NCBI RefSeq assembly: GCF_905147045.1
Contig: NC_065901.1
Span: forward strand, 1,798,001 to 1,862,000
Direction of reading: 5' to 3'
DNA from: Nymphalis io
Lineage: Eukaryota; Arthropoda; Insecta; Lepidoptera; Nymphalidae
DNA: 64,000 nt
Shown: positions 1-14,429 of the stretch, piece by piece
Layout: every line of letters starts with the position of its first letter
Position numbering within the stretch: position 1 is the first letter of the stretch
Program-made: the position numbers and the translations under genes
The notes under the pieces: model-generated
What the model saw: only the letters and a program-made list of their open reading frames with translations
Database searches by the model: none
Told to the model about the DNA's origin: nothing

Positions 1-640
1 GTTCGGAAAAGAAATACTCTGATTTGAGAAGAACTGACGAAAGAAACTCAGCGGGTAAAGAGCGTAATAGGAGTAAAATTATACCCCCAATACGCTCCAA
101 TGTATACATCGTTAATATCAAAAAAAAAAATTTCTTATAATTATAATAGTATATAGCAACGAACTATACGCCATGCACACACAAGTGAGTAGAGAACAGT
201 GGCGGAGAGGGAGCGTGTAAACATACGAGAGTGTCATTGCCGTCACGGCATATAGGTCTTACCTCCAAAATGAGCCGATAGATGTTTGACTTCCAATTAT
301 TTGCAGGAAAATCTAGAAATAAATGTTCCTCATCGCTTACTAGCGTTTTTTCTACAGAAAAAAACATTTAGTCAAGGTGCCGAATTTATCTCTTTTTATT
401 TATCTCTATCTCCAGTCATATCCCAAATTACTCCATTCTTGTAAATGTCAATTCACTCACAGATTATCTACGGACTAGAAGGACCGGTCCTTCTTGTCCG
501 TTCTTCTAGCATTATACACCGATATTGCCTCACTTTCGTAAAGTAGGTAACTTTAAATGTCTCATGTCATTAAATTTTGCACACACGTTGTCAGAAAAAG
601 ACAAAGGGTTTCTAATACCTCCGTCCCTTCCACTCACATG
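1..640. other. Non-coding DNA, no gene seen
   Basis: The first ~60 bases resemble a widespread lepidopteran repeat end (GAAGAACTGACGAAAGAAAC). The rest shows no coding frame or recognisable repeat. Confidence 0.4.
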
Positions 641-649
641 CGCGCGAGA

Positions 650-890
650 AAACCATGCTACAGTATGTATACTAAGTAAAATAAACCAATAAATCGTCAT
701 TCGCTTGCCTTTATCTCTTATATTCGGGGTCGGCTTCGGTGAAAGGATTTAGCAGAATATTACAGCCAGCTGTCTGCTTCACACTAACATTCCTTTGGAA
801 CGCTTTGCTCTTTGCTTTCTTACCACCATAAGAGTTTTACGTTAAACAAAATTACACTAAGTTGATCTCAGGTGACGAGTTCTAAGGATT
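650..890 (-). repeat. Repeat G, inverted partner of 14430-14668
   Basis: Read on the minus strand it matches 14430-14668 closely (shared GATCAACTTA, TTTTGTTTAACG, AAAGGATTTAGCAG in complement). It directly follows a SINE in both places, so the shared block is SINE plus this sequence. Confidence 0.75.
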
Positions 891-937
891 GAGATAAAAG
901 TAAAATGACTGCTTGTTCATGTGTGGGACATTTCTGG

Positions 938-1200
938 GTTGAATCCTCCTACCCATTTAAGAAGATTAGGAGCTTATTCCATCACACTCCAAAGCGGATC
1001 GGTGACATATACAGATATGTACACGGATGAAAATCACATCTGACAGACGCCAGTTTTCTCACGATGTTTTCTTCACCGCCGCGCACGAGATGAATTAAAT
1101 ACACAAATTAACACATGAAAATACAGTTGTACTTGTCCAGGTTTGAACCCACAATTTTCTGTTAAAATATAGGTGTTCGAACCACTGGGACATCTCGGCT
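938..1200 (-). repeat. tRNA-derived SINE family B (old copy)
   Basis: Minus-strand reading starts GATGTCCCAGTGGTTCGAAC and contains GTGGGTTCAAACC (B box), CATCGTGAG and GGAATAAGCTCC, the landmarks of family B. Heavily diverged. Confidence 0.75.
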
Positions 1201-1542
1201 TCATATTCATATTCCATCTGCGGTTAAGCTATTTAGCTGTGTCACAGTTAACTTTGAATTGGGTTTCATGACAATCACAACGTTTATAACTGGATGACAG
1301 ATTATTTAATTATGAGAGCATTGTATCTTAACTAACGGAACAGAGCGATTTCCATTATCAATATGGAAAAAGTTCGAGCTAAATGTGTTTCACGATTAAC
1401 GAGTATTTTCATACTAATTACAGAAATCTACGGGGTCTGACGTAAATAAAATATATTTAAATAATATATATGTTTAATATTAGAAAAACGTTTTTCAATG
1501 CAAACGAAAAGAAATATTTTCACCTTTCCACCTGATAGAAAG

Positions 1543-1700
1543 AGTCTACCACCACTAATGGACACCTGCAACAACGGGGGGATTGTAGGTGCGTTGCCGG
1601 ATTAAGTAGGTTGTAGGAATGAGTAAGCTCTTTCCATAAAGATCTATATATCGTATCTGGTAGGAAATGTCACCGGCGAAAGCTGGTTCCACAGTATGGT
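1543..1700 (+). repeat. Family D interspersed repeat
   Basis: Shares GGTGCGTTGCCGG, GGAATGAGTA and GCTGGTTCCAC-type landmarks with copies at 39000 and 47240. A common lepidopteran interspersed repeat; non-coding. Confidence 0.6.
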
Positions 1701-3836
1701 AGTTTTCAAGCATTTTTGGACTTATTATCAATTGTCTTTTAAATAAATGTATTTGTCTAAATTTTAATGTGTGTTTTTTAAACCACAAAAAAAAATCGTA
1801 GGCGTTGCTTCGCTTGATTCAATGTTTACTACATCATATATCAACGAAAACTGCCTTCGAAACCTCAAAAGACTTTTCCACCTAGCCATTTACATACATA
1901 AAACAACTGGTAATAATAATAAATTTTATTTATATCTTACCCGCTTCCGGTATTAAAATCAATGGTGATAATATAAAGTATTTATGTAAATTGATACAGT
2001 ATACACAAAATTACAATAAAATATATAATAAATAACAACACGTGACACTTGAGCCCAAACATAAATCTCATTAAGGTTTAATTGTTCCATTAATGGAACC
2101 TAGAAATTCTATGAACACATCAATGCCAAAATTACCTGTCACTCATACTCTTAAGCTCCACTTAAATAACAAAATGAAATTGCAATAAATAAAAGATATC
2201 TAAATTTTATTTCCAAGTAAGTTCAGCGGTTACCGCCCACGTCCCCGCAACCACGTCTTATCGGCCAACATCCAAGATTTTATTCGTGATAATAAATTGA
2301 GCCAGAGCAAAGTTAATTAAATTTCCTTTAAGCTAAGATGGAGAAAATATAATTTAGTAACGAACTTACTAAGTCGGCTTTAATAGTTTTCAATTATCCA
2401 AAAGTGTATCCGCGAATGGAGAGGCTTGACCTTATCAGACAACTTCAGAATAGGTTTCCTATCCGCCTTTTTTATTTTATTTTTTGTCATCCAATATTTT
2501 AGCCGTCCGTGAACTTATTTTGATATTACTGAAAAAAATTACCTCATGGTCAGATCTTTTTATTTTAAAGAAGAAATTACACAGAATTGACATTCTGTTA
2601 GGTCGAAGGACATTCGGAATATTTTGTGAAAATGATTAGATTAACATACTTTAATTATTAAGTCGTTTCTAATTAGATATTAAAGTATACTTAGATATAG
2701 TTCGTTGCTAAAATTTATTGTAACTGTAAGTAACATATATTAATTTTATTAACAAAACTTTATGCCGGGCGCTTCGTGAAGGCTGCATTTTTACGATTTT
2801 ATTTGTTATTATTATACAATTTATTAAGGATATATTATTTAACTTTACCTGTTATGATGTACGGGGATCAAAATCTTGTATATGCGATTGGTTCGAACAA
2901 ACACTTTCGGCGTGCCTGACAGTCCAACTTATAATTTTATTCGTATTTATGTTGAAACAAAAACTTGCGTTTAAAAAGTATTTTACAATAATTAAGCTTA
3001 AATTTAAAATTATACTTATAAATTCAAGAATACATACGTAAAAATATACCACTTTTCAATAAATACATATTTAACCATTTACTTTTTTAATAAAAAACTA
3101 ATGGGCAATTGCGTGAAACATTAAAATGTTTTACTTTAAAATAAAATAACAATTTATCTATTATAACAATGTTTTTTATATCATTCCCAAACGAAATTTA
3201 ATACTCTGTGCCAGTTTTGCTAAACTAAAGAATTATTAATTCACCTCCAAGGCTTAAACTAGGGATTAAAACTAATCAAGTAGCCGAGCCATTTTAACAT
3301 ACTATTTCATTACCAAGGGTCGAAAATAAATCTTAACTTTGGTGAAAATTAATTACAATCCCGTCTCAAGCTTACGTTATGTTGAAATTTAAGGATTAGC
3401 CTTGAAAGCTAGCACCTACATCTTACTAAAACCATAAAATATAGCAGAAGATGTATGAAGTACAAAACGAGTTTCAATTACAAAATTCGTTCAAGTAATA
3501 CACGCACTTATAACATTGGAATAAGGTCTATTGTGGGGTGAATCTATTTATTTACACATAAAGGATTAATGAATCTATAGAAGGTTTAATGAAAGGAAAA
3601 TTTTAAGTCCTGGAGGTTATCGCAAATATAACAGAGTTTATTATTTAATAATATTATTTATAATAAAACTTCAAAAAAGTGTCAATTTTATATATTTTTA
3701 CTAATAGAGCCGATGGGATAATCTGATATGTTCTGAGAGAGATGAAGCACAGTAACAGCTTTATTTGCTTTCTACACAGGAGTATAAAACTTCAAAGATC
3801 CTACGAGGAAATCCGGAGAGCTACTGAGAGTTTATA
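1701..3836. other. AT-rich intergenic DNA
   Basis: No coding gene, RNA gene or named repeat recognised. Short frames here are chance openings in AT-rich DNA. Confidence 0.5.
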
Positions 3837-4317
3837 TCAATCAATCAATCAACAGCCAATCATTGTCCACTGCTGAACATAGGCCTCTCCCAAGGTGCGC
3901 CAAAGCTCCCTGTCCTCCGCCTTCCACATCCAGTTGGTGCCCGCCACCTTCTTAAGGTCGTCGGTCCACCTGGCTGGAGGGCGCCCTACGCTGCGCTTGC
4001 CGATTCGCGGTCTCCACTCTAGGACTCGTCTGCTCCAACGGCCATCGGTCCTACGACATACGTGACCAGCCCACTGCCACTTCAGCCTGCTAATTTTGCA
4101 AGCTATGTCGGTGACTCCGGTTCTTTTCCGGATAATCTCATTTCTGGTCTTATCCTTCAAAGATACTCCGAGCATAGCTCGCTCCATAGCACGCTGAGCG
4201 ACTTTGAATTTGTGGACTAGTCCCGCAGTTAGTGTCCACGTTTCGGCACCGTATGTCATGGCAGGTAAGACGCATTGGTTGAAGACTTTCGTCTTTAAAG
4301 ATTGCGGTATAGACGAC
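3837..4317 (-). mobile_element. RTE-type LINE, 5'-truncated 3' end (copy 1)
   Basis: A 136-codon minus-strand frame encodes the C-terminal part of an RTE endonuclease/reverse transcriptase (MTYGAETWTLTAG, QWAGHVCRRTDGRW, VGRPPARWTDDL). The 3' end has the typical TGTTCAGCAGTGGACAA sequence and a TTGA-type simple tail (3837-3850). Truncated at a (TA)n run at 4317. Nearly identical to the copy starting at 4503. Confidence 0.9.
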
Positions 4318-4340
4318 TTTATATATATATATATATAATA
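4318..4340. repeat. (TA)n microsatellite
   Basis: Short TA run at the truncated 5' side of the RTE copy 1. Confidence 0.8.
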
Positions 4341-4502
4341 TCAATAACAAATACGGCTTAAGATATAAATTCAAGAACAAACTCCTTACGAACTCATCAT
4401 TCCGTTTCTCAGTAGTTTTTTAGTTAATAATAAACATATAATAATATATTTAGTATATATTAAAGTATAGTATATATATTATGAACATGTAAAACCAAAC
4501 AT

Positions 4503-5304
4503 CAATCAATCAACAGCCAATCGTTGTCCACTGCTGAACATAGGCCTCTCCCAAGGTGCGCCAAAGCTCCCTGTCCTCCGCCTTCCGCATCCAGTTGGTG
4601 CCCGCCACCTTCTTAAGGTCATCGGTCCACCTGGCTGGAGGGCGCCCTACGCTGCGCTTGCCGATTCGCGGTCTCCACTCTAGGACTCGTCTGCTCCAAC
4701 GGCCATCGGTCCTACGACATACGTGACCAGCCCACTGCCACTTCAGCCTGCTAATTTTGCAAGCTATGTCGGTGACTCCGGTTCTTTTCCGGATAATCTC
4801 ATTTCTGATCTTATCCTTCAAAGATACTCCGAGCATAGCTCGCTCCATAGCACGCTGAGCGACTTTGAGTTTGTGGACTAGTCCCGCAGTTAGTGTCCAC
4901 GTTTCGGCACCGTATGTCATGGCAGGTAAGACGCATTGGTTGAAGACTTTCGTCTTCAAACATTGCGGTATAGACGACTTGAGGACTTGACGAAGGTTGC
5001 CAAATGCTGCCCATCCCAAGCGAATTCTTCGATCGGCTTCCTTCTCGAAGTTGTTCCTACCGACTTGTATTATCTGTCCTAGGTAGGTATATTCACTAAC
5101 AACTTCGAGAGGTTTCCCCTCGACGTATATCGGTCCCGGCACGACATGCCTATTGAACATGACCTTGGTCTTGTCCAAGTTCATACCGAGACCGACACAC
5201 CGGGAAGACTCGCCTAGGCTACGCAGCATTTCGGTGAGTTGTTCCAGCGACTCTGCTATGATGACGATATCGTCGGCAAATCGAAGGTGTGAGATGTACT
5301 CGCC
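4503..5304 (-). mobile_element. RTE-type LINE, 5'-truncated reverse transcriptase (copy 2)
   Basis: Minus-strand frame of ~260 codons with the catalytic FADD box (HLRFADDIVIIAES) near its start, then the connector and C-terminal region as in copy 1, with no internal stop. All upstream parts (endonuclease and most RT motifs) are missing, so it cannot be autonomous. Ends with the same TTGA tail at 4503. The open frame continues past 5304 into unrelated sequence; the ATG at 5358 is not native to the element. Confidence 0.9.
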
Positions 5305-8300
5305 GTTTACAAACCAAAAATAACTATCAATTAGTTTTAGGAGTACTACCTTATGCATATAAATATAGGCTCTCCACCATACAAAATAATATATTGTGGT
5401 AGGTACCAGGATAAGTGGACGGTATCTACCAGGTACAACAATATCTGTTTTTATATATCTGTCATTTAAAAAATCCTCTCAAAAGATCTTAAATAATACG
5501 ACCTTGGCCTATTACCAGTAAATTATTGACGAATAAAATACTGATGACAAGAAATAAAAGTTACAGCCAGTAAAGGGAGTGAGGGACAGTCGACGGAGAT
5601 TCCCACACAACATACCTGATAAGAAATACTATTACTACGTTAAAAAATAATTATATGTATCTCAAATAATTTATATTAAAACATTCACTATTATAAATGC
5701 GAATATTTGTCTGTTTGGTTGTTTTTTACGTAAAAGGATTTCAATGAAACTTGGTTTGTAAATAGGATATATTTTTTTTTGCTTACAAAGCAGTAACAAC
5801 AGCTATACTATATATAACTATAAAATATTCAATCTGTTATTACCAAAAACTGCAAATTAATTTCTGCAAATTGCGATCCAAGACAGAAATTTATAAAAAA
5901 AGAAAATTCCATATCTATTATTTGTTCCAGTAGTTTTATGCTTAGAGTTTCCACTTGCTCCCCTATTACTATTATTAAATAACGACACATGACAACTGAT
6001 ACTGTGGGTCACTCATCTCACTACTAACGTCTTAGCTCTGAGGCATCAGATTTTATTACACGACACACAAAGGACATTCCCTAGCACGTTATTCTTTGGG
6101 GACAGCGACAGACAAAAAAATGCACCAGAGACAAATATATCGGCAACTCAGAGGAATTCCTTTCCTTACTTTGTACGAATAAAAACAGTACATCCATATT
6201 ATTTATGTAAGCAATATAATACTTGACATTTTACATAAACCGTGTCACTCGTATTTTTTCATTGCAATAATTCAAGTCTCGTCTAATTTAGATAATTCAA
6301 ATGAAACCCTACAGACACATGCTCGTATTACGCTCATTTTTTCTTTTTTTATATTCTAAATAATATAAAAGAGATTTTTAGCTACTATCTTAGCAGGAGA
6401 TGAATTAAGTAAATAAGTTATTAAATATGTATCGTGACTACAATCAGATAGAGGTATGACCGTAAGCTAAGATTTACGATAAGGTGATGAAGCATGTAAG
6501 CAGGAGAATTGAAATAGGACGAAAGAATTACGCGACAAAGATTATGCTCATCAAGCATATTCTATTATAAAGTCCACACTATTTAAATCTGATCAAATTC
6601 CAAAATAACATTAGCTGATTAAACGAATATTTTAACCATTTAATTATTTTTTATATATGTTATACAAAATCAAACAGAACATTTATTTATTTATTAAGTC
6701 TATTACACACGATTTACAAACATTATATAAAAGAAAAGATAGCACATAAAATTATGCAAAGGCTCGTTATCACTTACAGTGATCTTCATAAAAAGATCCA
6801 AGCAACCTCTATAAAAAGAAGCGTATTTTTGTTTTTTAGGCTATCAGCTTATAATTATATAACTGGATTATTATTACATATAATTATATTTATTAATTAC
6901 TTAGACACCTAATAAGAATATGTAATATACCATAATACACACTCTTTCATTAACATTATATAAATGCTTAATTCATTATTCATTTCTATATGGTCGTACA
7001 ACTACAAACGTCTTGAACAAATTTAATACGACTTCATATTAAATGACTCCTATTCGTATTCAAATTAATAATTTCAGAACCACCTGAAGTCCAATGTACG
7101 TGGTTAGAAAGCTGCTATGGTTCATTGAACGCGTCGAAGTCTTAATAAAATCGTTGTGTAATATAGATCGTCTGACAGTTTTACGTTTGTAATGTGTCTT
7201 TTGTTTTCTGCTATGAAGAACATTGACATCAGAAAACTTAGAATTTCATAGAATTTCAAGAATATTATCCGAAAGATCATCTCGAAAGCCCTTTTAAAAA
7301 AAACTATTAAATATGCTGATAGAATAGGGAGGTGCTTAAATAATCTATGTTTAATAAGTTTGCTGCTCGATTTTACACGCTCGAATTTATGAAAGTTTCA
7401 TGCATATATATACTGACGTAAGAAATTGACAAATATGTATATTAATGAGCATAATAACAATAAACTATTTAAGGACTAAGGAACCCGGCCCTACTATACG
7501 GCCATAATGTGGGCAAAATACATGAGTTGTCATTAGTAACATCTGGCTGTTTGTTATTGTAGAGTATTGTGTCTTTTATGTAGCAAAGTGCCACAGAAAC
7601 GAGACACAAAAATAGAATATTAAATAATGGCGATTCTATTTTACTATAAAAATTTTAGGATACAAACTTTTTTATATCTCTTCATCAATCCCTATTAATA
7701 ACATAAAAAAATACGAACGTAATCCACTTATACAGAATTGAAAACGCCTCTCAAATCGTTCGACGCCGAGCCAAGATCCGATTTTAACTAAATTGAGTTT
7801 TATAAGATTTCTGCTACCTTAGTGAGGACTTAGGTTCATACCCAGATTATATCGAGCAGGACTTTATTACCCAGCTCTTAGAAGTCTCTTAAAAGACAGT
7901 CAATGACCAACAAAACTGAATGAAAAAGTTTTTCATGTTAGAGTCTAATATTTCCGACTTAAAATTACAATTATTTCGTACATAACCTAAAGTATGCCTT
8001 TTTGTGTCACGCTTTATTTACTACTTACTTATTTTTATACTTAATTGTACACCACAAATATTCAAAAATTACAAAATATGGATACAACCTCATGATATTA
8101 GTATACAACTTTGGTGACCTTATCGCTACATAGCGATCTCTTCCAGACAACCAACGGTGAAAGGAATTACACGTAGGGTATGGAGTAAGTGGTGCATAAT
8201 AATAAATAAAATAACATAAATCTATAACAAAAACGAAGAAATAAATAAATGTCAATTTAATATAAAATACACGTATATAAATTATATATATTATATCTAC

Positions 8301-8715
8301 ACATACTAAAATACTATATGATACAATAATAAATACGATACATCAAACAAAAGGAGTACTAAAAAAATAAATAAGGAAATTATTGGTGATAAGAAATTAA
8401 TTTAGTACAGTACCGCCGTTGGAGACGTCAGTTTCATTGTTCTTAAGAATAATCTTCACCTCAATGAGGGTGTTATAAAGTAGTGTACCAAAAACATTAG
8501 AGTGTTCTAATAACATTTGGCGTCCTATCTCAACTCATTGGTGACAATTTTTTGTGGTTAGCGAATTCATAAATAGCAACTGATTTCTCACCGTATGTTG
8601 GTATAACCATGACATTTCAAGTCGAGATTTTCGGAACTTCAATTAACTGGGATGAGGGCAATCGCATTATGACAATGATGATATTTGTTCTTCACGAATA
8701 ATTATAGAACGAAAT
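5305..8715. other. AT-rich intergenic DNA
   Basis: No supported gene. Around 5690-5770 is a remnant of a common short repeat (TTTGTCTGTTTGG and GGATTTCAATGAAACTTGG). Otherwise nothing recognised. Confidence 0.45.
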
Positions 8716-8850
8716 AAATTGTGTAAACTCGTCTAGGTAGGTACCACCCACTAATCAGATATTCTACAACAGTACTTGGTATTGTTGTGTTCCGGATTGA
8801 ATGGTGAGTTAGCCAGTGTAATTACAAGCACAAGGGTGTAAAATAAATCC
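8716..8850 (+). repeat. SINE-like family A, partial old copy
   Basis: Contains GGTAGGTACCACCCACT, ATCAGATATTCTAC, TATTGTTGTGTTCCGG and GCCAGTGTAATTACA landmarks of family A; lacks the 3' half. Strand is set by the poly(A) end of the full-length copies. Confidence 0.8.
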
Positions 8851-11100
8851 TGAGTTCGACCTTCGTCTTCTAAGCAAAATATAAATAGTAAAACATTTTT
8901 GGCGTATCAAACTTATTTACGCCATTGACTGATATACATCCTGTAAATTAAAAAAAAAACATTGACATTTACAATATAATTAACGTTTTTTTTATCTTAT
9001 CTAATGCATCTTTCGTTTTATGACGCACACGTTTAGAACAATCTGATTAATGAAATTAACATATATTTTGATATAAACTCACTTCCCTGATAACTCTTAA
9101 TAATATATTAATTCTCTTATTTAATTGTCTATAATATTATAAATTCGAAAGAATTAGAAGACTCTGTTTATATGTATGTCTGTCTATCTATCTGTTTGTC
9201 TTATCATCAAAATTGGAACCATGAAATTTTGTATAAAGCAAGCTTGAAACCTGAGGATGGACGTAGGCTACCTTTTTTATACCTAAAACCTGCCCCCCAT
9301 AAAGTGTCATAAAGTGTGAAGTGTATATACGTGTGTGTGAGCGTGAGTGTGTGTATGTGTATCAAATGGGTACAGGTGGATGGATGGATTCAAACGTTAA
9401 CTGTACTCATTTAAAGTCGGGTCATTATTTTCTATTGTCATCTCATCTGATAACTCGAACCTTGCTATTGTATCAGAATACATACATACACACATACACA
9501 ACATACATATATCTAAAAAAAGGGAAAGAAAAACCGTTAACGTACCTCGTAGTCGTACTAGTCGTAGCTTATTATTTATTTATTTATTCATAAATAACGG
9601 AAGATGAAAGTCTCACTCCACTGATATCGTATTAAAATATTTAAAAGGAGGTTTTAATCTTATCTTTTAAAAATAGAAGTATATGCTTTTCAATAAAAAA
9701 AACAACGCCGCACCGAATAAATGGACAGCTAGTAAAAAACAATTTATAACAAATACATTTATAAACCTTTCTAAAGCGATCGTCTCATTTATTATTTATT
9801 TAATATCCCTCCACAATTCAAATAGATTGAACGTTAAGCAAATCGCTCCGGCTCTCGGTCAATTTATCACTCTTACTTATTAATTTGTTTACATTTGTCA
9901 TCAACGCTTACAGCTATGAAACTTTTTAATATGGACCTCATTAATCATATTCATTTCATCATAGTAAGAAAAGGCTAGTACAGTATTATTTAGATGAATA
10001 GGGCATGCAAATTTAAATGACAAGAACGTATAAATTTAAAATTTAATTAGAAAGCTTTAAACGTGTCAGTTAATTAATTCGAGAGAGACATGAATAATTT
10101 TAATGTATCTTAATAAAAATCTTAACTATATTATGACGTGAATCAAGAGAACGACTGTTGTTAATCCCTTTAACAATATAATCTACAAAAAAGAACCTTC
10201 GAGTATATTTATAAAGTCGGAGCTCACAATTCCCTTTGGGATTGTTTTAACAAAATAAGAATACATATATACACTTACGTCACAATATATTTACAACAAT
10301 ATTATGTAATTTACAAGAATATTTATTATTCTGATAGAATCGGTGAATATAAACACGAAAGTTAAAGATAAATTAAAACTACTACTGTCTAACTTCGCAC
10401 AGACAGTATATTTTTAGAAAACTTTGGAAGACCAGTCTTCTAAAGACAATAAATTTTAATTTTTATAATGAAATCAATTGTTAAAAAAATAAAAATAAAT
10501 ATCTAATATTAGAAAACTAATAATATATAAGGTATTACTCAGATAAGATTATATAGATAGTAAAAAAGCGTGAAGCTAATTTTTGTTAATTTGATAGGAA
10601 ATATTAATGTAATTTAATTTTTTTAACATATGATTTTATTGGTGGGAAAGAGAAAATACTAAGTTTCTAACGATCGTGATCGTGATAATTATTTTGAAAC
10701 GATGGCTAATGACGATCTAAAGATGCTTATAAGACTACTGGAACAAAGTATATTTTGTTTTTTTAATATATCATATATTATGAAGCTCTAGTAAAGCAAC
10801 AATAAGCACGTCCGAGACAGGAAGCTAGCTCCACTTAAATCCAACCACGTCGACCGGATTACCTTTAAAACTACGGTACCCTCAAATCGATATTGAAAAT
10901 AAAATTCAGATTTGCAATATCAATATAGATACAGATTTATCCATCTATTTTAATGTCCCAAATCCTGGGGATTAAGCCTTATGGAAGATCATCTGGATAA
11001 GTACCATTCACTAGTCTGTTATTCGTGTATCCAAGTTTGTGGGCGGAATGAACCAACATAATTACATTGGTTAATGGCGTATTGTAGTGTAAGAAGACAA

Positions 11101-11146
<46 letters not shown>

Positions 11147-14145
11147 TTAGAGAATTTGCAAGGAAATGAGACATAGCCAAAATCCTATTATTTGTTAAAG
11201 CTTGACAAGTGTCGAGTAGAAGAAAGAAACTACGTCAGAGGGATCACATCCTCAGACTTACTTTTTGTGCGGGCAGTTGCGAGGGGCGGTGGTTAGATAG
11301 TTGCTTTTACAATATTCATGGTCCTTTTTATTTTATTATTAATTATATTCGTTTCGTAATTCGTAATAAGTGCCTAGTTCTAATTAGTCAAACAGTTGTG
11401 TTGGTTAGATGTTTATAGTAAGTCTAAGATAAGAAATAGCGTTCATTTAGGATTGATCGTAAACCAGTATATTATGGTAAGTGGTTTATCACTACATCAA
11501 TTTAAATGCTACGATGTTTGCGGATTCAGGAATTGAAATAAATTTTAAATAAAATCACCATTTAATTTACTGTAGATAAGTAGAAGGATTTTGGTCAGTT
11601 TGGGTTGCGACCGGCATCTGCAATGAACTTACTTCATGAGAATAACTGACTTGACTTTATTTCTTTTTATACCTTCGCCTAATAAACATCTTACGATAAA
11701 AGACATGTAACTTAAAGTAAAACTGGTCGTGAATACTGCCCTTTTTTATTAAAAACGTTTCAAATGAAAGAAATATTATACAAGTAAGTTGATTTAAAAC
11801 GATTTTTATGATTTAAGTATGAGTATAAGAAAGTATTTTTTATTAATTAAATATCTATGAACAGACATTTTTATAAAATACAAAATTAAAATAAAAAGAA
11901 CAAAATACAAATTACAAATTTAAAGCAAAAACACTCCGTCTAAATTGTCCTGTGGCATTGTACCCAAAACGCTGGCACTATTGCCTCTCTGCACCGCTAG
12001 ACTCAGCCTTTGGGATAAATAAGCGCCAGATCTTGGGTCACCAGAAATGTGGATAAAAATATTTATAAAAATGTCTGTACATAAACATGTAAAATATTAT
12101 TTTATAAGTAATATATAAAAATATACTTCATTAAATATCTGAAATTAATATTTCTCAATATAACTATAGCATTTTGTATTATTATATATATATGGTTATT
12201 TATTTCTTATATAAGTTTATATATATGCATGTATGTATGTTGGTATATTACATATTTGTAATATGTTTATAAGCTTTCAATAAATTTTAAGTATAAGTTT
12301 TTTTTTCGCACACTATGCCCGATTAACAATCCTGGCTAAAGAAAAATCATAAACATTTCTCTTTACAGAGGTTGCCTGAAAGAAATCACTGTTAGTTATA
12401 CGGCCGCCTTTGCATACTATATGTACTACTTGTTATTATATGTTTATAAATTGTGTGCAATAAAGGATTATTAATAATATCTGTCGATGAGATGTTACTT
12501 CTTAAACCTATGTCCGGATTCTAATTTGAGGCCATTTGCAATATTTATTTACCAACTACAGGAGATATTTTAGTACACAATTGTCTTCGCAAGCAAAAGC
12601 GCACTCTCAATTATTCCAACACTTTCTCATTACAATTACTCTGATTTCATTTTCTTTGTTATTTTGCCTTAAGATGTACACTTTCTGTCTACCATTTCCA
12701 ATTATTCTTCTCTCAGTATCTCAAAGAATAGCTGTAAGAGATATTCTATTGAAACAAGTCCACCTTTGTACACTTTTATTTATTTTTGATTTTATGTAGT
12801 TAAAAGTTTATTTCTTGTATCTTAGTTTGTGGTCAATATAGAAATATATAAATAAATCTACATTGCGATGGAAAACTAACACGAGTTGAGAAAGATCAGA
12901 ATCATTTACGTACGTGGGGGCACGGTAATGTAATTCTGTTGTAAAAAAAATCGGATTAAATGTTTAAAAAGCTCGGCCTCCAAACTTTTCCTTTGTCTTT
13001 ATAATCTGTGGATGAACAAGTTAGCTACTAGACATACGAAACAGTCTTATATAAAACTGGTCATACAGACAGACACATATGTAAGTTAATATAATACATA
13101 CAGATTCTTTTATTTCAAGGTGAGATAAGTAATTGGAGTCAATACAAATGGTCTCTAGTGTTTACATAACTTCGCTGGGATAAAGCGATTCAGTTTTTAC
13201 TCCAACGCAGTCAAGTGCAAAATGGTTTACAAAGCGAGAAAAAATCGCATACAGGTGGGATCCGTATAAAAGTATATATTTAAATTTCGAATGTGGTTAA
13301 TGAATAATTAAGTAAATATCCCTTATAGTTCAACTGAGCGATTATTAAATTTATTTACAAAGAAAACTAAAATGAATACCTGAAGTATTGAAAATAACGT
13401 CAGCAATAGTTCACTTTTAAGCGAAATCCTTTCTAAAATTTAATTGGAAAGGTTTTAATAGAAAATGCTAGACAAATGTCCACTTTGGAAAAGGACTTAG
13501 ATCTTTTCATTTGTTTCCTTCTGTTTGTTTGCCTCTCAATTCTATGAAGAAATCAATAAAAAAGCGAAGTTAGAATTCACATCGACAATAGTTATCGAAT
13601 GTATTCATCAATGTGCACCTATTGTTAGTTTTAGATGCACACGTTTTCGTAAACACTTAACAATGCAGTGAATAATTCGACATCTTCGTATTCGTATATT
13701 TATTTTTATAGCAAGTATATGCGATATATATGTACATTGTGTTTAGTTGACAAATGACTAATTACATAAATTACAAATTACCAACGATTATGTCATAGCA
13801 TTGAGAATTCACATTAAAAAAATTAAAGAAAACATCTACGGTGCTTTATAAAGCAATCAAATTTAATATATGAAACAGATTAATTCATATAATTATGTAC
13901 ATAAGTACGTACATGAGATCGACTACAGCGGTTTCACTAACATTAGTATTTATACTACATAAACGTACATACTCGTATTTACTTCTCCTCCCACATTGAG
14001 CTACTTATCCTCACTCACAAAAGCCTTGACCAAGAATAAGGAACCTATTCACATACTCTTCAGAGAATCCAATACAGTCAAATCTATTTCTTATTATATA
14101 TGTATCTATTTGTTAAAGTAGAATAGAGCCTTACTATCTTAATCA
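8851..14145. other. AT-rich DNA, no gene seen
   Basis: Contains a degenerate family-A trace at about 10975-11085, a common repeat end at 9150-9300 (TCTGTCTATCTATCTG) and a (TA)n run at 11107-11144. No coding frame has recognisable similarity. Confidence 0.45.
11105..11145. repeat. (TA)n microsatellite in a palindrome
   Basis: About 38 bases of TA between AAGAA and TTCTT, so the flanks pair as well. Confidence 0.9.
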
Positions 14146-14147
14146 CA

Positions 14148-14424
14148 GCCTAGATGGCCCAGTGGTTAAAACGTGTGAATATTAACCGATGATCGTGGAT
14201 TCAAGCCTGCTGAATTTTCGAGTGCTTAATTAATATTTATAATTCATTTTGTGCTCGAAAAAAAAACATCGTGGAAAACTCTGCATATGTCTAATTCAAC
14301 TGAATTTCATCGATCTGTGTATCCCGTATTGAAGCGGCGTAGTGGAATAATAAGCTCCAAGCTTTCTCCTTAAAAGGAAGAGATGACCTTAGCCCAGCCG
14401 TTGGACATAAACAGGCTATTCTAT
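14148..14424 (+). repeat. tRNA-derived SINE family B
   Basis: Starts GATGGCCCAGTGGTTAAAAC (pol III A box TGGCCCAGTGG), with a B-box-like GTGGATTCAAGCC, then CATCGTGGAAAAC and TAGCCCAG, ending CAGGCTATTCTA. Diverged copy, directly followed by repeat G. Confidence 0.82.
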
Positions 14425-14429
14425 TTTTA

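Noticed and set aside
5290..5358. Native start of the RTE protein at 5358
   Set aside because: Similarity to RTE begins just before the FADD box near 5304; the upstream codons are flanking sequence in a chance open frame.
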